Of a stretch of 32,635 bases of DNA, positions 9,337 to 19,955 are shown piece by piece. Below the pieces are notes generated by a model. It made no database searches and was not told where the DNA came from. It worked only from the letters and a program-made list of their open reading frames with translations. The stretch is from an uncultured Clostridia bacterium. GTDB lineage: Bacteria > Bacillota > Clostridia > Christensenellales > CAG-917. The position numbers and the translations under genes were made by a program. The stretch spans positions 1 to 32,635 of the forward strand of contig CAMZEU010000006.1 of assembly GCA_947305865.1 (NCBI GenBank), given 5' to 3'. Numbering within the stretch: the stretch's first letter is position 1; each line of letters begins with the position of its first letter.

Positions 9337-10476
9337 ATGGATTACATATATTTAGACAATGCAGCTACAACAAAGGCTTATCCAGAATGCTTGGATGAGA
9401 TTAAGAAGTTCAATGAATTGAATTATTTCAATCCATCTGCTTTATATAAGCCATCTGTAGATGTTTTTGTTGAATTAAATAATGCAAGAGAATATATCAA
9501 AAAGAGTCTTGGAGCACCTGATGGAGATTTAATTTTCTTATCTGGTGGTTCTGAAGCAGATAATACAGCACTTTTCTGCACAAAGAAAAAGAAAGGATGC
9601 AGAATAATAGTTGGTGGTGGAGAACATGATGCCATTAACAATTCTGCAAACCAATTAAAAGAGCAAGGTTATGATGTTGTATTTGCACCAATTAATGCAG
9701 ATGGTTCTATAAATATAGAAGAGTTTGAAAAATTAGTAACTCCACAAACAGAATTAGTATCCATTATGCATGTATCCAATGAAACTGGTGCTGTAAATGA
9801 TATTGCAAAACTTGTTCGTATTGTAAAGAGAGTAAATCCTAAAGCATTATTCCATTCAGATGGTGTACAAGCATTTGAAAAGATACCTGTAAACTTAAGA
9901 AGTTTAGGAGTAGACCTTTATTCCATTTCTGGGCATAAGATTCATGGACCAAAAGGAATTGGTGCTTTATATATAAAGAAAGGTGTAAGCGTAAAACCTC
10001 TTATATACGGTGGTGGTCAAGAGAAGGGTTATCGCTCAGGAACAGAGCCAACTGCGCTAATAATGGCATTTAAGAAGGCTGTGGAGATAAACAATGAGAG
10101 ATTTGATGCAAACATTGCAAAGACATCTGCATATGTAGAGCAATTAAGAAAATCATTATTGGAAAGAATAGATAATCTTAAGATTATAACTCCAGAAAAT
10201 GGATGTGGAAATATATTAACTGTGGCATTTGCAAAGGTTAGAGGTGAAGTACTTTTACACACATTAGAAAAATATGGAATTTTATGTGGTATTGGTTCAG
10301 CTTGTTCATCTCACCATGAAAGCAGATTCAAGAAATTATTAAAACTAGATGAAGACCACAGAGATGGAATTATTAGATTCAGTGTATCCGAATTCAATAA
10401 TCCAGAAGAAATAGAAAAAGTTGTGAATGCAGTCCAAAAAGAGTGGGAAGAACTTTGTAGGATTGGCAGAATATAG
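9337..10476 (+). CDS. Cysteine desulfurase, second paralogue, thiI-linked (NifZ/IscS2-like)
   Basis: YLDNAATTKAYPECL, SGGSEADNTAL, HSDGVQAFEKIPV, SGHKIHGPKGIGALY, ILCGIGSACSSHHES active-site region; immediately upstream of thiI. Confidence 0.95.
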   Translation: MDYIYLDNAATTKAYPECLDEIKKFNELNYFNPSALYKPSVDVFVELNNAREYIKKSLGAPDGDLIFLSGGSEADNTALFCTKKKKGCRIIVGGGEHDAINNSANQLKEQGYDVVFAPINADGSINIEEFEKLVTPQTELVSIMHVSNETGAVNDIAKLVRIVKRVNPKALFHSDGVQAFEKIPVNLRSLGVDLYSISGHKIHGPKGIGALYIKKGVSVKPLIYGGGQEKGYRSGTEPTALIMAFKKAVEINNERFDANIAKTSAYVEQLRKSLLERIDNLKIITPENGCGNILTVAFAKVRGEVLLHTLEKYGILCGIGSACSSHHESRFKKLLKLDEDHRDGIIRFSVSEFNNPEEIEKVVNAVQKEWEELCRIGRI

Positions 10477-10483
10477 GAGCAAA

Positions 10484-11668
10484 ATGGAAAGAGTAATTAT
10501 TATTAGATATGGAGAGATTTTCCTAAAAGGAAAAAACAGGGATTATTTTGAGAGTTTATTAATCCACAATATTAAAGATTCTTTGCAAGGATTAGAGTAT
10601 ACTTTCACAAAATCTCAAGGAAGATATTTCATTGAAAATTACGCACTAGATATAGAGGATGAACTTGTAGACAGAATTATTAAAGTATTTGGTGTCTATT
10701 CAATTTCAATTGGACAAAAGGTTCCAACAAATGAAGAAGGAAACTACGAAGAAATAAGAAAGGCACTTGTTCAACTTGCTATTGAAACAGTAGAGAGCAC
10801 ATACAAGAAAGATCCAACATTTAGAGTTACAGTAAAGAGAGCAGATAAGAAGTTGAAGATGAATTCAGCTGAGATTGCTGCTTTTGTTGCTGGAGACATA
10901 TTAAGAGCAATACCAGAATTTAAAGTAGACTTAGAAAGTCATGATTTTGAGTTCTTTGTAGATATTAGAGAAAACGGAAAAGCATTTGTATACTGTGGTG
11001 TTATTCCAGGACCTGGTGGATTACCAGTTGGTTGTTCAGATAAGGGATTAGTACTTATTTCTGGTGGAATAGACTCACCAGTTGCAACATATATGATGGC
11101 AAAGAGAGGTATGAAATTAGTTGCAATTCACTTTGCATCACCACCATACACATCTGAAAAAGCAAAAGAGAAAGTCGTAGAACTTAGAAACATAGTTTCT
11201 AAATATGCTACAAGTATTAAGATGTATGTTGTAAACTTCACAGATATTCAAGTTGCAATACACGAAAAATGTCCAGCTGAACTCATGATAACAATTATGA
11301 GAAGATTCATGATGAGAATTGCTACAGAAGTTGCAAAGAGAGAAAAGTGTGGTGCTATTATCACTGGTGAATCTCTAGGACAAGTTGCTTCTCAAACTGT
11401 ACAAAGTATTACTTGTACAAATGCAGTAACAACAACTCCTGTATTCAGACCTTTAATTGGTATGGACAAAGAAGAAATCATGGCAATTGCTAGAAAGATA
11501 GGAACATTTGAAACATCCATTCTTCCATATGAAGATTGTTGTACAATATTCCTTCCAAAGCAACCAGCAATTCGTCCAAAGTTAGATTACGTAGAAAAAG
11601 TAGAGAAGAATATAGACAATGCAGAAGAACTAATGCAAAAGGCATTAGATGAAATGGAAATATTATAA
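10484..11668 (+). CDS. thiI: tRNA 4-thiouridine synthetase ThiI (no rhodanese domain)
   Basis: RVIIIRYGEIFLKGKNRDYFE, THUMP region, PP-loop SGGIDSPVATYMMAKRG, ITGESLGQVASQTVQSI, ILPYEDCCTIFLPKQPAIRPKL. Start at 10484 (RBS ataggagcaaaATG), not the track's 10427. Confidence 0.96.
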   Translation: MERVIIIRYGEIFLKGKNRDYFESLLIHNIKDSLQGLEYTFTKSQGRYFIENYALDIEDELVDRIIKVFGVYSISIGQKVPTNEEGNYEEIRKALVQLAIETVESTYKKDPTFRVTVKRADKKLKMNSAEIAAFVAGDILRAIPEFKVDLESHDFEFFVDIRENGKAFVYCGVIPGPGGLPVGCSDKGLVLISGGIDSPVATYMMAKRGMKLVAIHFASPPYTSEKAKEKVVELRNIVSKYATSIKMYVVNFTDIQVAIHEKCPAELMITIMRRFMMRIATEVAKREKCGAIITGESLGQVASQTVQSITCTNAVTTTPVFRPLIGMDKEEIMAIARKIGTFETSILPYEDCCTIFLPKQPAIRPKLDYVEKVEKNIDNAEELMQKALDEMEIL

Positions 11669-13011
11669 TGGAAAAGTTGTACAAAGTAATGACTTATGGA
11701 TGTCAGATGAACGTCCATGAAAGTGAAAAGATAGCTGGTATTCTAGAAGAACTAGGATATAAAGATGCTGGAGAGAATATCCCAGATATTTATGTTTTCA
11801 ATACTTGCTGTATTAGAGATACTGCAGAGAAACATATCTTTGGAAATCTTGGAGTTGTAAAGACAGAAAAGAAAAACAAGAAGGATATGATAGTTGCTGT
11901 AGTAGGTTGTATGACTCAACAGGAAGGATATGACAAAATACTAAAAGAGAAATATCCATATGTGGATATTGTGCTTGGAACAAGGAATCTAGATCAACTC
12001 AAAGAAGCCATTTTGAATGTGTTAGAATCACGAAAAAAGGAAAAAGAGAAGAGATATAGATATATGTCTCAAGAGATGGTTCAAGATTATCTTGAAACGG
12101 ATGATGCAATACCAGTTACTCGTACATCTTATCCAAATGCATGGGTAAACATCATATATGGATGTAACAATTTCTGCACATATTGCATAGTTCCATATGT
12201 AAGAGGAAGAGAACTTTCTCGTCCTATGGATGCTATTGTAGATGAAGTTAGAAAGTGTTTGGATGAAGGATACAAAGAAATAACACTTTTAGGCCAAAAC
12301 GTTAACTCATATGGAAACGATATTAAAGATGGACACACTAATTTTGCAAATCTTCTAAAAGAAGTTGGTGCACTGGATTATGATTTCCGTCTTCGTTTCA
12401 TGACCAATCATCCAAAAGACTTAACTGAGGATGTAGTTGAGGCTATGGCTTCATCTAGCAAGATATGTAATAACATACACCTTCCAGTACAATCTGGTTC
12501 AAACAAGGTGTTAAAAGACATGAATAGGCATTACACAAGAGAGAAATATTTCTCACTTATAGAAATGCTTAGAAAAGCAATGCCAGATATTGGTATTACA
12601 TCTGATATTATGGTTGGTTTTCCTACGGAAACAGAGGAAGATTTTCAAGACACAATGGATTTAGTAGAGCAAGTAAGATATTCCAATGCTTTCACATTCA
12701 TTTATTCTCCAAGACAAGGAACACCAGCTGCAAGTATGGTTCAAATTCCATACGAGATTAAAAAGAGAAGAATTGGAGAGTTAATTAAGCTCCAAAACAA
12801 GATTACAAAAGAGTTGTCCAACGAATATGTTGGTAATGTATATAGAGTTCTTGCTGAAGATGTTGCTCCTAAATTAGAAGGAATGGTTTGTGGAAGAACA
12901 GAAAGTGGAAGACTTGTAAACTTTGCTGGAAGCAAAGAAGATGTAGGAACATTCTTCAATGTAAGAATTGAACAATCCAAGTCTGCATCATTATTTGGCA
13001 AGAAGGAGTGA
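11668..13011 (+). CDS. miaB: tRNA-2-methylthio-N6-dimethylallyladenosine synthase MiaB
   Basis: TYGCQMNVHESEKIAGILEELGY, radical SAM CX3CX2C (YGCNNFCTYCIVPYVRGRE), LGQNVNSYG, HLPVQSGSNKVLKDMNRHYT, and a TRAM-like C-terminus. Confidence 0.97.
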   Translation: MEKLYKVMTYGCQMNVHESEKIAGILEELGYKDAGENIPDIYVFNTCCIRDTAEKHIFGNLGVVKTEKKNKKDMIVAVVGCMTQQEGYDKILKEKYPYVDIVLGTRNLDQLKEAILNVLESRKKEKEKRYRYMSQEMVQDYLETDDAIPVTRTSYPNAWVNIIYGCNNFCTYCIVPYVRGRELSRPMDAIVDEVRKCLDEGYKEITLLGQNVNSYGNDIKDGHTNFANLLKEVGALDYDFRLRFMTNHPKDLTEDVVEAMASSSKICNNIHLPVQSGSNKVLKDMNRHYTREKYFSLIEMLRKAMPDIGITSDIMVGFPTETEEDFQDTMDLVEQVRYSNAFTFIYSPRQGTPAASMVQIPYEIKKRRIGELIKLQNKITKELSNEYVGNVYRVLAEDVAPKLEGMVCGRTESGRLVNFAGSKEDVGTFFNVRIEQSKSASLFGKKE

Positions 13012-13018
13012 GGTAGAA

Positions 13019-15649
13019 ATGAATATAGATATGTCTAAAATCTCTCCAATGATGAGAAAATACTTTGAAATGAAGGAACAATACCCAGATTGTATTATGT
13101 TCTTCAGAGTTGGAGACTTTTATGAGATGTTCTTTGAAGATGCAGAAACAGCTTCAAGAGTTCTAGACTTAGTCTTAACAGGAAAGGATTGTGGACTAGA
13201 ACAAAGAGCACCTATGTGTGGTGTTCCATTCCATGCTGTAGATGTATATATAAGAAAGCTTATAGAGAACGGATTCAGAGTTGCTATTTGTGAACAAATA
13301 GAAGACCCAGCAACAGCTAAAGGATTAGTTGAAAGAGATGTTATTCGTGTTGTAACTCCAGGAACCGTTATGGAAGAAGACATCTTAGATGAAAAATCAT
13401 CTAATTACCTCGCATCTGTATATACAAATGACACAACTTTTGGTATTGCTTGGACTGATATTTCTACTGGTGAGTTCAATTTATATGAATATGAAGGTGC
13501 CAACTATTTAGACAGACTTTCAGATATTTTAGGAACAATTAAGCCAGAAGAAGTTATTTCCAATGACCATTTTGCAAGAATTTATTATGAACTCAATTTC
13601 TTTAAAAACAATGGAATGAAGTGTAGATGCTATCATGAATTTGCATATGCATATGACTACGCTCTTAAGAAATTGACAGCTCTTTTAAATGTTGCAACAC
13701 TAGATGCCTTTGAGTGTAAGGATAAGAAGTGTGCAATTTCTGCCTCTGGTGGATTGATGGAATATTTATTCCAAACACAAAAGAGAGCAATGTCTCATAT
13801 TAATAAACTTACATACATTAAAGACAATTCCTTCATGATTCTAGACCAAGCAACAAGACGTAATCTTGAGTTAACATCTAGAGCAAAAGATGGAAAGAGA
13901 CAAGGTTCATTAATTAATGTCATAGACAAGACAGTTACTGCAGTTGGTGCAAGAACTATTAGAAGATGGATAGAACAACCACTTCAAGACTTAAATGAAA
14001 TCAATGCAAGATTAGATGCAGTTGGATTATTCATAGAAAACAAGCCTGTAAGAGAGAATTTAAGAGAATTATTATCTGGATTTAGAGACCTAGAAAGACT
14101 TGCTGGACGTATTGCATTTGGTAATGCAAATCCAAAGGATTTGTTAGCTATAGCAGATACTCTTACAATACTCCCAGATATTAAGGCAAGCTTAGTTGGA
14201 TCTGACTCTTCTTTAATTAAGAAAATCAATGCAAATATTCATATCTTAAAGAACGAATGCAAAGAACTCACAAAAGCATTAGATAGAGATATGCCAGCAA
14301 ACTTCAAACTCGGTGGATTCATTCAAAGAGGATATTCAAAGCAATTAGATGAATTAAGAGACATTAAGAATGTTGGAAAAGATTGGTTACTTAACTTAGA
14401 AAACACAGAAAAAGAGAAGACTGGTATTAAAACACTTAAAGTTGGATACAACAAAGTCTTTGGATATTACATTGAAGTAAGCAATTCATTCAAAGATAAA
14501 GTACCACTAGATTATATTAGAAAGCAAACACTCGTTGGTGGTGAAAGATTTATCACTCCAGAGCTCAAAGAAATAGAGGATAAGATACTCTCAGCCGATG
14601 AAAATGCTATGAAGATAGAAAATTCTATCTTTGAGTCACTCAAAGATATGCTTTACAAAGTCCTTAATGAGCTACAAACAACGGCAAGAGCAATTGGGAT
14701 ACTTGATTCAATCTTATCTCTAGCACAGGTTGCAGCGTCTAATAAATACTCTCGTCCAATAATGAACAAGAAGGTAAAGGGTATTAATATCGTTGGTGGA
14801 AGACATCCAGTTGTAGAGCAAATTTTAGAGAAAGGCCAATATGTTCCAAATGATACATCACTAGATTCAGATGAAAATAGAACTATGGTTATAACTGGTC
14901 CTAATATGGCTGGTAAGAGTACATACATGAGACAAGTTGCTCTAATAGTCTTAATGGCTCACATTGGAAGTTTTGTTCCTGCAGAGAGTGCAGAGATAGC
15001 TTTAACAGATAGAATATTTACAAGAATTGGAGCAAGTGATGACCTTTCTGGTGGACAATCTACCTTTATGGTAGAAATGATAGAAGTTGCAACAATTTTG
15101 AATTATGCAACAACAAATTCATTATTAATACTAGATGAGATTGGAAGAGGAACATCTACATTTGATGGACTATCCATTGCTTGGTCTGTTCTTGAATATA
15201 TAACAAAGAATTTAAGAGCAAAGACATTATTTGCAACACATTTCCATGAACTTACAGAACTTGAAGGATTGGAAGGTGTAAAGAATTACAGAGTACTTGT
15301 TAGAGAAACGTCAGACACAATTATATTCTTACACAAGATTGTTAGAGGTGGTGCTTCACGTAGTTTCGGTATTGAAGTTGCATCTTTAGCTGGTGTAAAG
15401 AAGGAAGTTGTAGATAATGCAAAGACTATAATGAAGAAGCTTGAAAGTGAATCTAAAGACAGAGATACAAACTCACTTTTAATTTCAGTTTCTGGCAAGA
15501 ATTCTAAGACTGAACAAATAAATTTGTTCGATACTCCAGAGCAAGACAAAATAAGAGATATATTAAAGGACTTAGATCTAAACAATATAACTCCATTACA
15601 AGCTCTCACAATATTACAAGATTTGAAGAGAGAAGTTGAGGATAAATAA
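13019..15649 (+). CDS. mutS: DNA mismatch repair protein MutS
   Basis: CIMFFRVGDFYEMFFEDA (mismatch-binding FXE-type region), GPNMAGKSTYMRQVALI Walker A, DDLSGGQSTFMVEM, DEIGRGTSTFDGLSIAW, ATHFHELTEL. Start at 13019 after an aaggagtgaggt RBS; the track's 12968 overlaps miaB. Confidence 0.97.
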   Translation: MNIDMSKISPMMRKYFEMKEQYPDCIMFFRVGDFYEMFFEDAETASRVLDLVLTGKDCGLEQRAPMCGVPFHAVDVYIRKLIENGFRVAICEQIEDPATAKGLVERDVIRVVTPGTVMEEDILDEKSSNYLASVYTNDTTFGIAWTDISTGEFNLYEYEGANYLDRLSDILGTIKPEEVISNDHFARIYYELNFFKNNGMKCRCYHEFAYAYDYALKKLTALLNVATLDAFECKDKKCAISASGGLMEYLFQTQKRAMSHINKLTYIKDNSFMILDQATRRNLELTSRAKDGKRQGSLINVIDKTVTAVGARTIRRWIEQPLQDLNEINARLDAVGLFIENKPVRENLRELLSGFRDLERLAGRIAFGNANPKDLLAIADTLTILPDIKASLVGSDSSLIKKINANIHILKNECKELTKALDRDMPANFKLGGFIQRGYSKQLDELRDIKNVGKDWLLNLENTEKEKTGIKTLKVGYNKVFGYYIEVSNSFKDKVPLDYIRKQTLVGGERFITPELKEIEDKILSADENAMKIENSIFESLKDMLYKVLNELQTTARAIGILDSILSLAQVAASNKYSRPIMNKKVKGINIVGGRHPVVEQILEKGQYVPNDTSLDSDENRTMVITGPNMAGKSTYMRQVALIVLMAHIGSFVPAESAEIALTDRIFTRIGASDDLSGGQSTFMVEMIEVATILNYATTNSLLILDEIGRGTSTFDGLSIAWSVLEYITKNLRAKTLFATHFHELTELEGLEGVKNYRVLVRETSDTIIFLHKIVRGGASRSFGIEVASLAGVKKEVVDNAKTIMKKLESESKDRDTNSLLISVSGKNSKTEQINLFDTPEQDKIRDILKDLDLNNITPLQALTILQDLKREVEDK

Positions 15650-17529
15650 TGGGAAAGATTAACCAATTAAAACCTGAAGTTTTTAACATGATAGCAGCTG
15701 GCGAGGTTGTAGAAAGACCTGCCTCAGTTGTTAAGGAATTAGTTGAAAACGCAATAGATGCTGGTTCCAGAAGTGTTGAGATTAGCATTGTTGAAGGTGG
15801 AATTAAGAAGATAACTGTATCAGATGATGGTTCTGGTATTTTACCAGATGATATGAGACTTGCATTTACGCCTCATGCAACAAGTAAAATCAAAGATTTT
15901 AATGATATAGATGTTTTATCCACACTAGGTTTTAGAGGTGAAGCTCTTGCATCCATTGCATCCGTTTCGGAAGTAACTTTAACAACAGCCACAAAGAGTG
16001 GAGAGTGTTCAACGATTTCACTTAAAGGTGGTGAAGTAATATCTGAAGGATTTGCATCTCGTTCACAAGGAACAACAATAGAAGTTCAAAACCTTTTCTA
16101 CAATACACCTGCAAGATTGAAGTTCTTAAAAAAGAGTTCATCTGAAGCCAATATGGTTATAGATATTGTAAGAAAATTGATGCTTGCAAACCCAGAAATC
16201 GCTATTAAATTGATAGTAGATGGAAAGGAAATTTTTGAGCAACAAAGTGGCACTTTAGAAGATTCCATATACTCTGTATATGACGCAAAGACAATGCAAG
16301 GTTTGATGCCTATTGATGAAGATTATAATGGAATAAGAATTAATGGCTTTATTTCAAAGATTGAATTCACAAAAGCAAATAGAACATACCAAACAATTAT
16401 AATCAACGGAAGATGTGTTGAGAGCCAAGTTGTACAAACAGCTGTTGAGCAAGGATATTCAGGATTCTTAATGAAGAGATGTTATCCGGTTTATGTTTTG
16501 AATATAATAATGCCATTTGATCAACTAGATGTAAACGTACATCCAAGAAAGGCAGAGGTAAGATTTTCTAACCAACAAGCAGTATTTAGTGCAGTTTATC
16601 ATGCAATTAATAATAACATTATTAAATATGCAAAAGATATTGCTGTAAACTTTGCAAATTCAACTCAAGGAATTCTTGAGCAAGAACAATATCGCAAAAA
16701 AGCCGAAGGCATTAAAACTGAACAAACAGCTTTTGATACATCGGTTTTGCATCAAGTTCAAATTAGACAAAAACCAGATTATTTGCCAAATTTAGCTAAG
16801 CAAAATCAATCCGAAAACGATCTAAATTCATTAGATTCTACTCTTCAAAATTCTTTTGATAACTTTTCGCAAAATCCTATTCAAAATGAAACACCAGAGT
16901 ATTCTAAATTTGAGTATTCTATTTCTAATGATTCTTTAGAATCAACTCCAATTTTTGATGGCGAAATTATTGGTCAACTATTTGATACATATATTTTAGT
17001 TGAACAAGGCGAAATTGCGTATTTAATTGATCAACATGCTGCACATGAAAGAATTTTATATGAAAAAATCAAAAAGAATCTTGACAAAATGGATTCTCAA
17101 CCTTTATTGGTACCATACACGATATATTTGAGTGGAACAGAGAGTGATTATTTTGTACAGATTATACCAAAACTCGAATCTATGGGTTTTGATGTACAAA
17201 AAGAAGGAGAAACTAGATTTACGTTTTATGCAGTTCCAGAAATATTGGTAGGAATAGATATCAAGAAATTTATGGGAAATTTATTTGAAGATATGATTTC
17301 AGATGAAGATCTCAATATGGAAGTCATAGTAAAAGATAAAATTTCACAACAAGCATGTAAAGCTGCTATTAAGGGTGGAAATGAATTCAGTCCAGCTCAA
17401 TTAAAGCAAGTTGTACAAGCTTTAATAGATGAACAAGGCAATTTACCGGGAAAATGTCCACATGGCAGACCAACGGTTGTTGCAATCTCTAAAAAGGATA
17501 TCGAGAAATTATTTAAGAGAATAGTATGA
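15649..17529 (+). CDS. mutL: DNA mismatch repair protein MutL with endonuclease-type C-terminus
   Basis: IAAGEVVERPASVVKELVENAIDAG, GFRGEALASIASVSE, and endonuclease motif DQHAAHERILYE (DQHA(X)2E(X)4E), ACKAAIKGG, CPHGRPTVV. Confidence 0.97.
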   Translation: MGKINQLKPEVFNMIAAGEVVERPASVVKELVENAIDAGSRSVEISIVEGGIKKITVSDDGSGILPDDMRLAFTPHATSKIKDFNDIDVLSTLGFRGEALASIASVSEVTLTTATKSGECSTISLKGGEVISEGFASRSQGTTIEVQNLFYNTPARLKFLKKSSSEANMVIDIVRKLMLANPEIAIKLIVDGKEIFEQQSGTLEDSIYSVYDAKTMQGLMPIDEDYNGIRINGFISKIEFTKANRTYQTIIINGRCVESQVVQTAVEQGYSGFLMKRCYPVYVLNIIMPFDQLDVNVHPRKAEVRFSNQQAVFSAVYHAINNNIIKYAKDIAVNFANSTQGILEQEQYRKKAEGIKTEQTAFDTSVLHQVQIRQKPDYLPNLAKQNQSENDLNSLDSTLQNSFDNFSQNPIQNETPEYSKFEYSISNDSLESTPIFDGEIIGQLFDTYILVEQGEIAYLIDQHAAHERILYEKIKKNLDKMDSQPLLVPYTIYLSGTESDYFVQIIPKLESMGFDVQKEGETRFTFYAVPEILVGIDIKKFMGNLFEDMISDEDLNMEVIVKDKISQQACKAAIKGGNEFSPAQLKQVVQALIDEQGNLPGKCPHGRPTVVAISKKDIEKLFKRIV

Positions 17530-18437
17530 AGATAGTTGTGCCAAGTCAAAATCTAGAACCAATCTTTGTTGCTGGACCTACTGCGTCTGGCAAATCTGAT
17601 TTTGCGTATTATCTTGCAGATTTATTCGAATCTCAAATTATTTCTTGTGATTCAATGCAAATTTACAAGGGTTTAGATGTTGGCACAGCAAAAGATCCAA
17701 AAGAAATTAGAGATAAATACAATGTTAAGATGGTAGATATTGTGCCACTTGATTATGACTATTCAGTTGCCGAATATGCTGAAAATGCAAAAAAAGAGAT
17801 AGAAATTGCCATTAAAAATGGCAAATTGCCAATAATTGTTGGTGGAACTGGACTTTATTTTGAATCTCTTTTATATCCAATGAGTTTTGGCGAAGCACCA
17901 AAGGATGCAACTGTACGTGCTAGATACGAGCAAGAGCTAAAAGAGAAAGGAAATGAGTATTTATATGACAAATTACTCAAAATGGACCCTGAGGCTGCTA
18001 CAGTAATTCATTTGGCAGATAACAAAAGAATTGTTCGAGCACTTGAAATAATGGAGCTTACAAACAAGAAATGGAGCGAAGTTAAGGATAAAAAGCCAGA
18101 AATCAATCCAATTATGGTTGCTTTTAACACTGAAAGAGCTTCATTATACGAAAGAATTAACCAAAGAGTAGATAAAATGATGTCTCTTGGGCTCTTGAAT
18201 GAGGTTAAAAAAGTAAATAATTTCACATATAATTCCATGAAAGCAATTGGATATCGTGAATTTATCGACTATACCGGAGATAATTTAGAGCAAATTGTAG
18301 ATAAAATTAAGCAAGACACTAGAAATTATGCAAAACGCCAACTTACCTGGTTTAGAAAATATCCATTCGTTCACTGGGTTGAAATTGGAGATTACGAAGA
18401 TGCTCTATCTTATATAAGATCAAGGCTCAAAATATGA
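17526..18437 (+). CDS. miaA: tRNA dimethylallyltransferase MiaA
   Basis: VAGPTASGKSDFAYYLA P-loop, IISCDSMQIYKGLDVGTAKD, IVGGTGLYFESLLY, AIGYREF, DTRNYAKRQLTWFRK. Confidence 0.96.
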   Translation: MKIVVPSQNLEPIFVAGPTASGKSDFAYYLADLFESQIISCDSMQIYKGLDVGTAKDPKEIRDKYNVKMVDIVPLDYDYSVAEYAENAKKEIEIAIKNGKLPIIVGGTGLYFESLLYPMSFGEAPKDATVRARYEQELKEKGNEYLYDKLLKMDPEAATVIHLADNKRIVRALEIMELTNKKWSEVKDKKPEINPIMVAFNTERASLYERINQRVDKMMSLGLLNEVKKVNNFTYNSMKAIGYREFIDYTGDNLEQIVDKIKQDTRNYAKRQLTWFRKYPFVHWVEIGDYEDALSYIRSRLKI

Positions 18438-18493
18438 TAACAATTTAAAAAACGCAAAAATATAGAATACTTTAATGGAGAAAATACAGAAAA

Positions 18494-19738
18494 ATGGCCG
18501 AAAATAAAGCAAAATTAATAATTAAAGAAAGTGAGCAAGAATTAAATAATCAGTTCGCAAGAATTGATGAAATAGCGCTTTTTAACCAAGAAAAAGTCTT
18601 AAATGCATTCAAAAAGAACCAAATTCAAGCCAGACATTTCAATGGATCTACTGGTTATGGATACGGAGATGACTCAAGAGACACGCTTGGAAAGGTATTT
18701 GCAGACATTTTTAAGGCCGAATCTGCATTAGTTTCTCCATTAATTTCGTCTGGAACACATGCTTTAACGTTAATGTTATTCGCAGTTTGCAAGGCTGGAG
18801 ACAAGATTTTATCTGTAACTGGCGAGCCTTATGACACATTAATGGACGTAATTCAAGGCGAAAACTGTGGTTCTTTAAAGGATTATGGCGTTTCTTTTGA
18901 AGCAATTGATTTGGATATTGATGAAAATGGCGATCCACATTTCAGATATAATGAAATTAAAGAAAAAATCCAAAAGGAGAACATTAAAGCCATATTTATG
19001 CAAAGAAGTCGTGGATATTGCTGGAAACAACCATTAACAATTGCAAATATCAAAGATATTTGTGAGTTCGTAAAATCCATTAAAAACGATATTATAATCA
19101 TTGTTGATAACTGTTATGGCGAATTTGTTAATGAAAAAGAACCAATTGAAGTTGGAGCAACGCTTTGTGCTGGATCTTTAATCAAAAATCCTGGTGGTGG
19201 CATCGCACCAACTGGTGGTTATGTTGTTGGAAGGTCCGATTTAGTTGAAAAAGCTGCTCAAAGATTGACTTGTCCTGGTGTTGGAAGCGAAATTGGCTCA
19301 GATTTAGCATCTTATTTACCATTTTATCAAGGCTTATTCTTAGCTCCAGTTACTGTAAAAAACGCACTAAAAGGCTCACTTTTGTTTGCCAGAGCTTATT
19401 CTAAACTCGGATTAGAGACACTTCCAAAGCAAGGATACGAACCTAACGATATCGTGACAAGCATAAAATTCAATAATAAAGACAATTTGATAGCTTTTTG
19501 CAGATCAATTCAAGAAATTTCGCCAATTGACTCAAATGTAACGCTAGAACCATGGGATATGCCTGGTTATCAAGACCAAGTAATTATGGCTGCTGGAACG
19601 TTTATTGGTGGCGCTTCGATAGAATTAAGTGCAGATTCGCCAATTCGTGAACCATTTATAGCATATGTTCAAGGTGGATTAACTTATGAACATGTTAAAT
19701 TAGCTGTCGAATATTCATTAAATAAAATTTTAAAGTAA
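18494..19738 (+). CDS. PLP-dependent 'aluminium resistance'/methionine gamma-lyase-like (YnbB) family protein
   Basis: HFNGSTGYGYGDDSRDTLGKVFADIF, ALVSPLISSGTHALTLMLFA, IFMQRSRGY, NCYGEF, GSLIKNPGGGIAPTGGYVVG. Common miaA-adjacent family in Bacillota. Confidence 0.88.
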   Translation: MAENKAKLIIKESEQELNNQFARIDEIALFNQEKVLNAFKKNQIQARHFNGSTGYGYGDDSRDTLGKVFADIFKAESALVSPLISSGTHALTLMLFAVCKAGDKILSVTGEPYDTLMDVIQGENCGSLKDYGVSFEAIDLDIDENGDPHFRYNEIKEKIQKENIKAIFMQRSRGYCWKQPLTIANIKDICEFVKSIKNDIIIIVDNCYGEFVNEKEPIEVGATLCAGSLIKNPGGGIAPTGGYVVGRSDLVEKAAQRLTCPGVGSEIGSDLASYLPFYQGLFLAPVTVKNALKGSLLFARAYSKLGLETLPKQGYEPNDIVTSIKFNNKDNLIAFCRSIQEISPIDSNVTLEPWDMPGYQDQVIMAAGTFIGGASIELSADSPIREPFIAYVQGGLTYEHVKLAVEYSLNKILK

Positions 19739-19955
19739 ATATTTGACAAATCAAAAAGTCAAGAAAAAGCGAAAAATAATTCAAAAACCGAAAACAATTG
19801 GTCGGATAAAGAATTTTAGCAAAAAATATAAAATACTCTAAAAAAGCAAAAATATTTTTATTTCATTTCGCAAAAGAAGTATTTTGCGAATAGTTATAAA
19901 TAGAGAATTTACTCCTATACTCTCACTATTTTTTCTTAAAATTTCTTGATGGAAA

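Noticed and set aside
18438-18493. Possible hfq between miaA and the YnbB-like gene
   Set aside because: hfq often follows miaA in related genomes, but only 56 bp of AT-rich spacer is present here, so there is no hfq at this position.
19743-19771. Perfect TTGACA -35-like hexamer downstream of the YnbB-like gene
   Set aside because: No -10-like hexamer at 16-18 nt spacing, and it points into a convergent non-coding junction.
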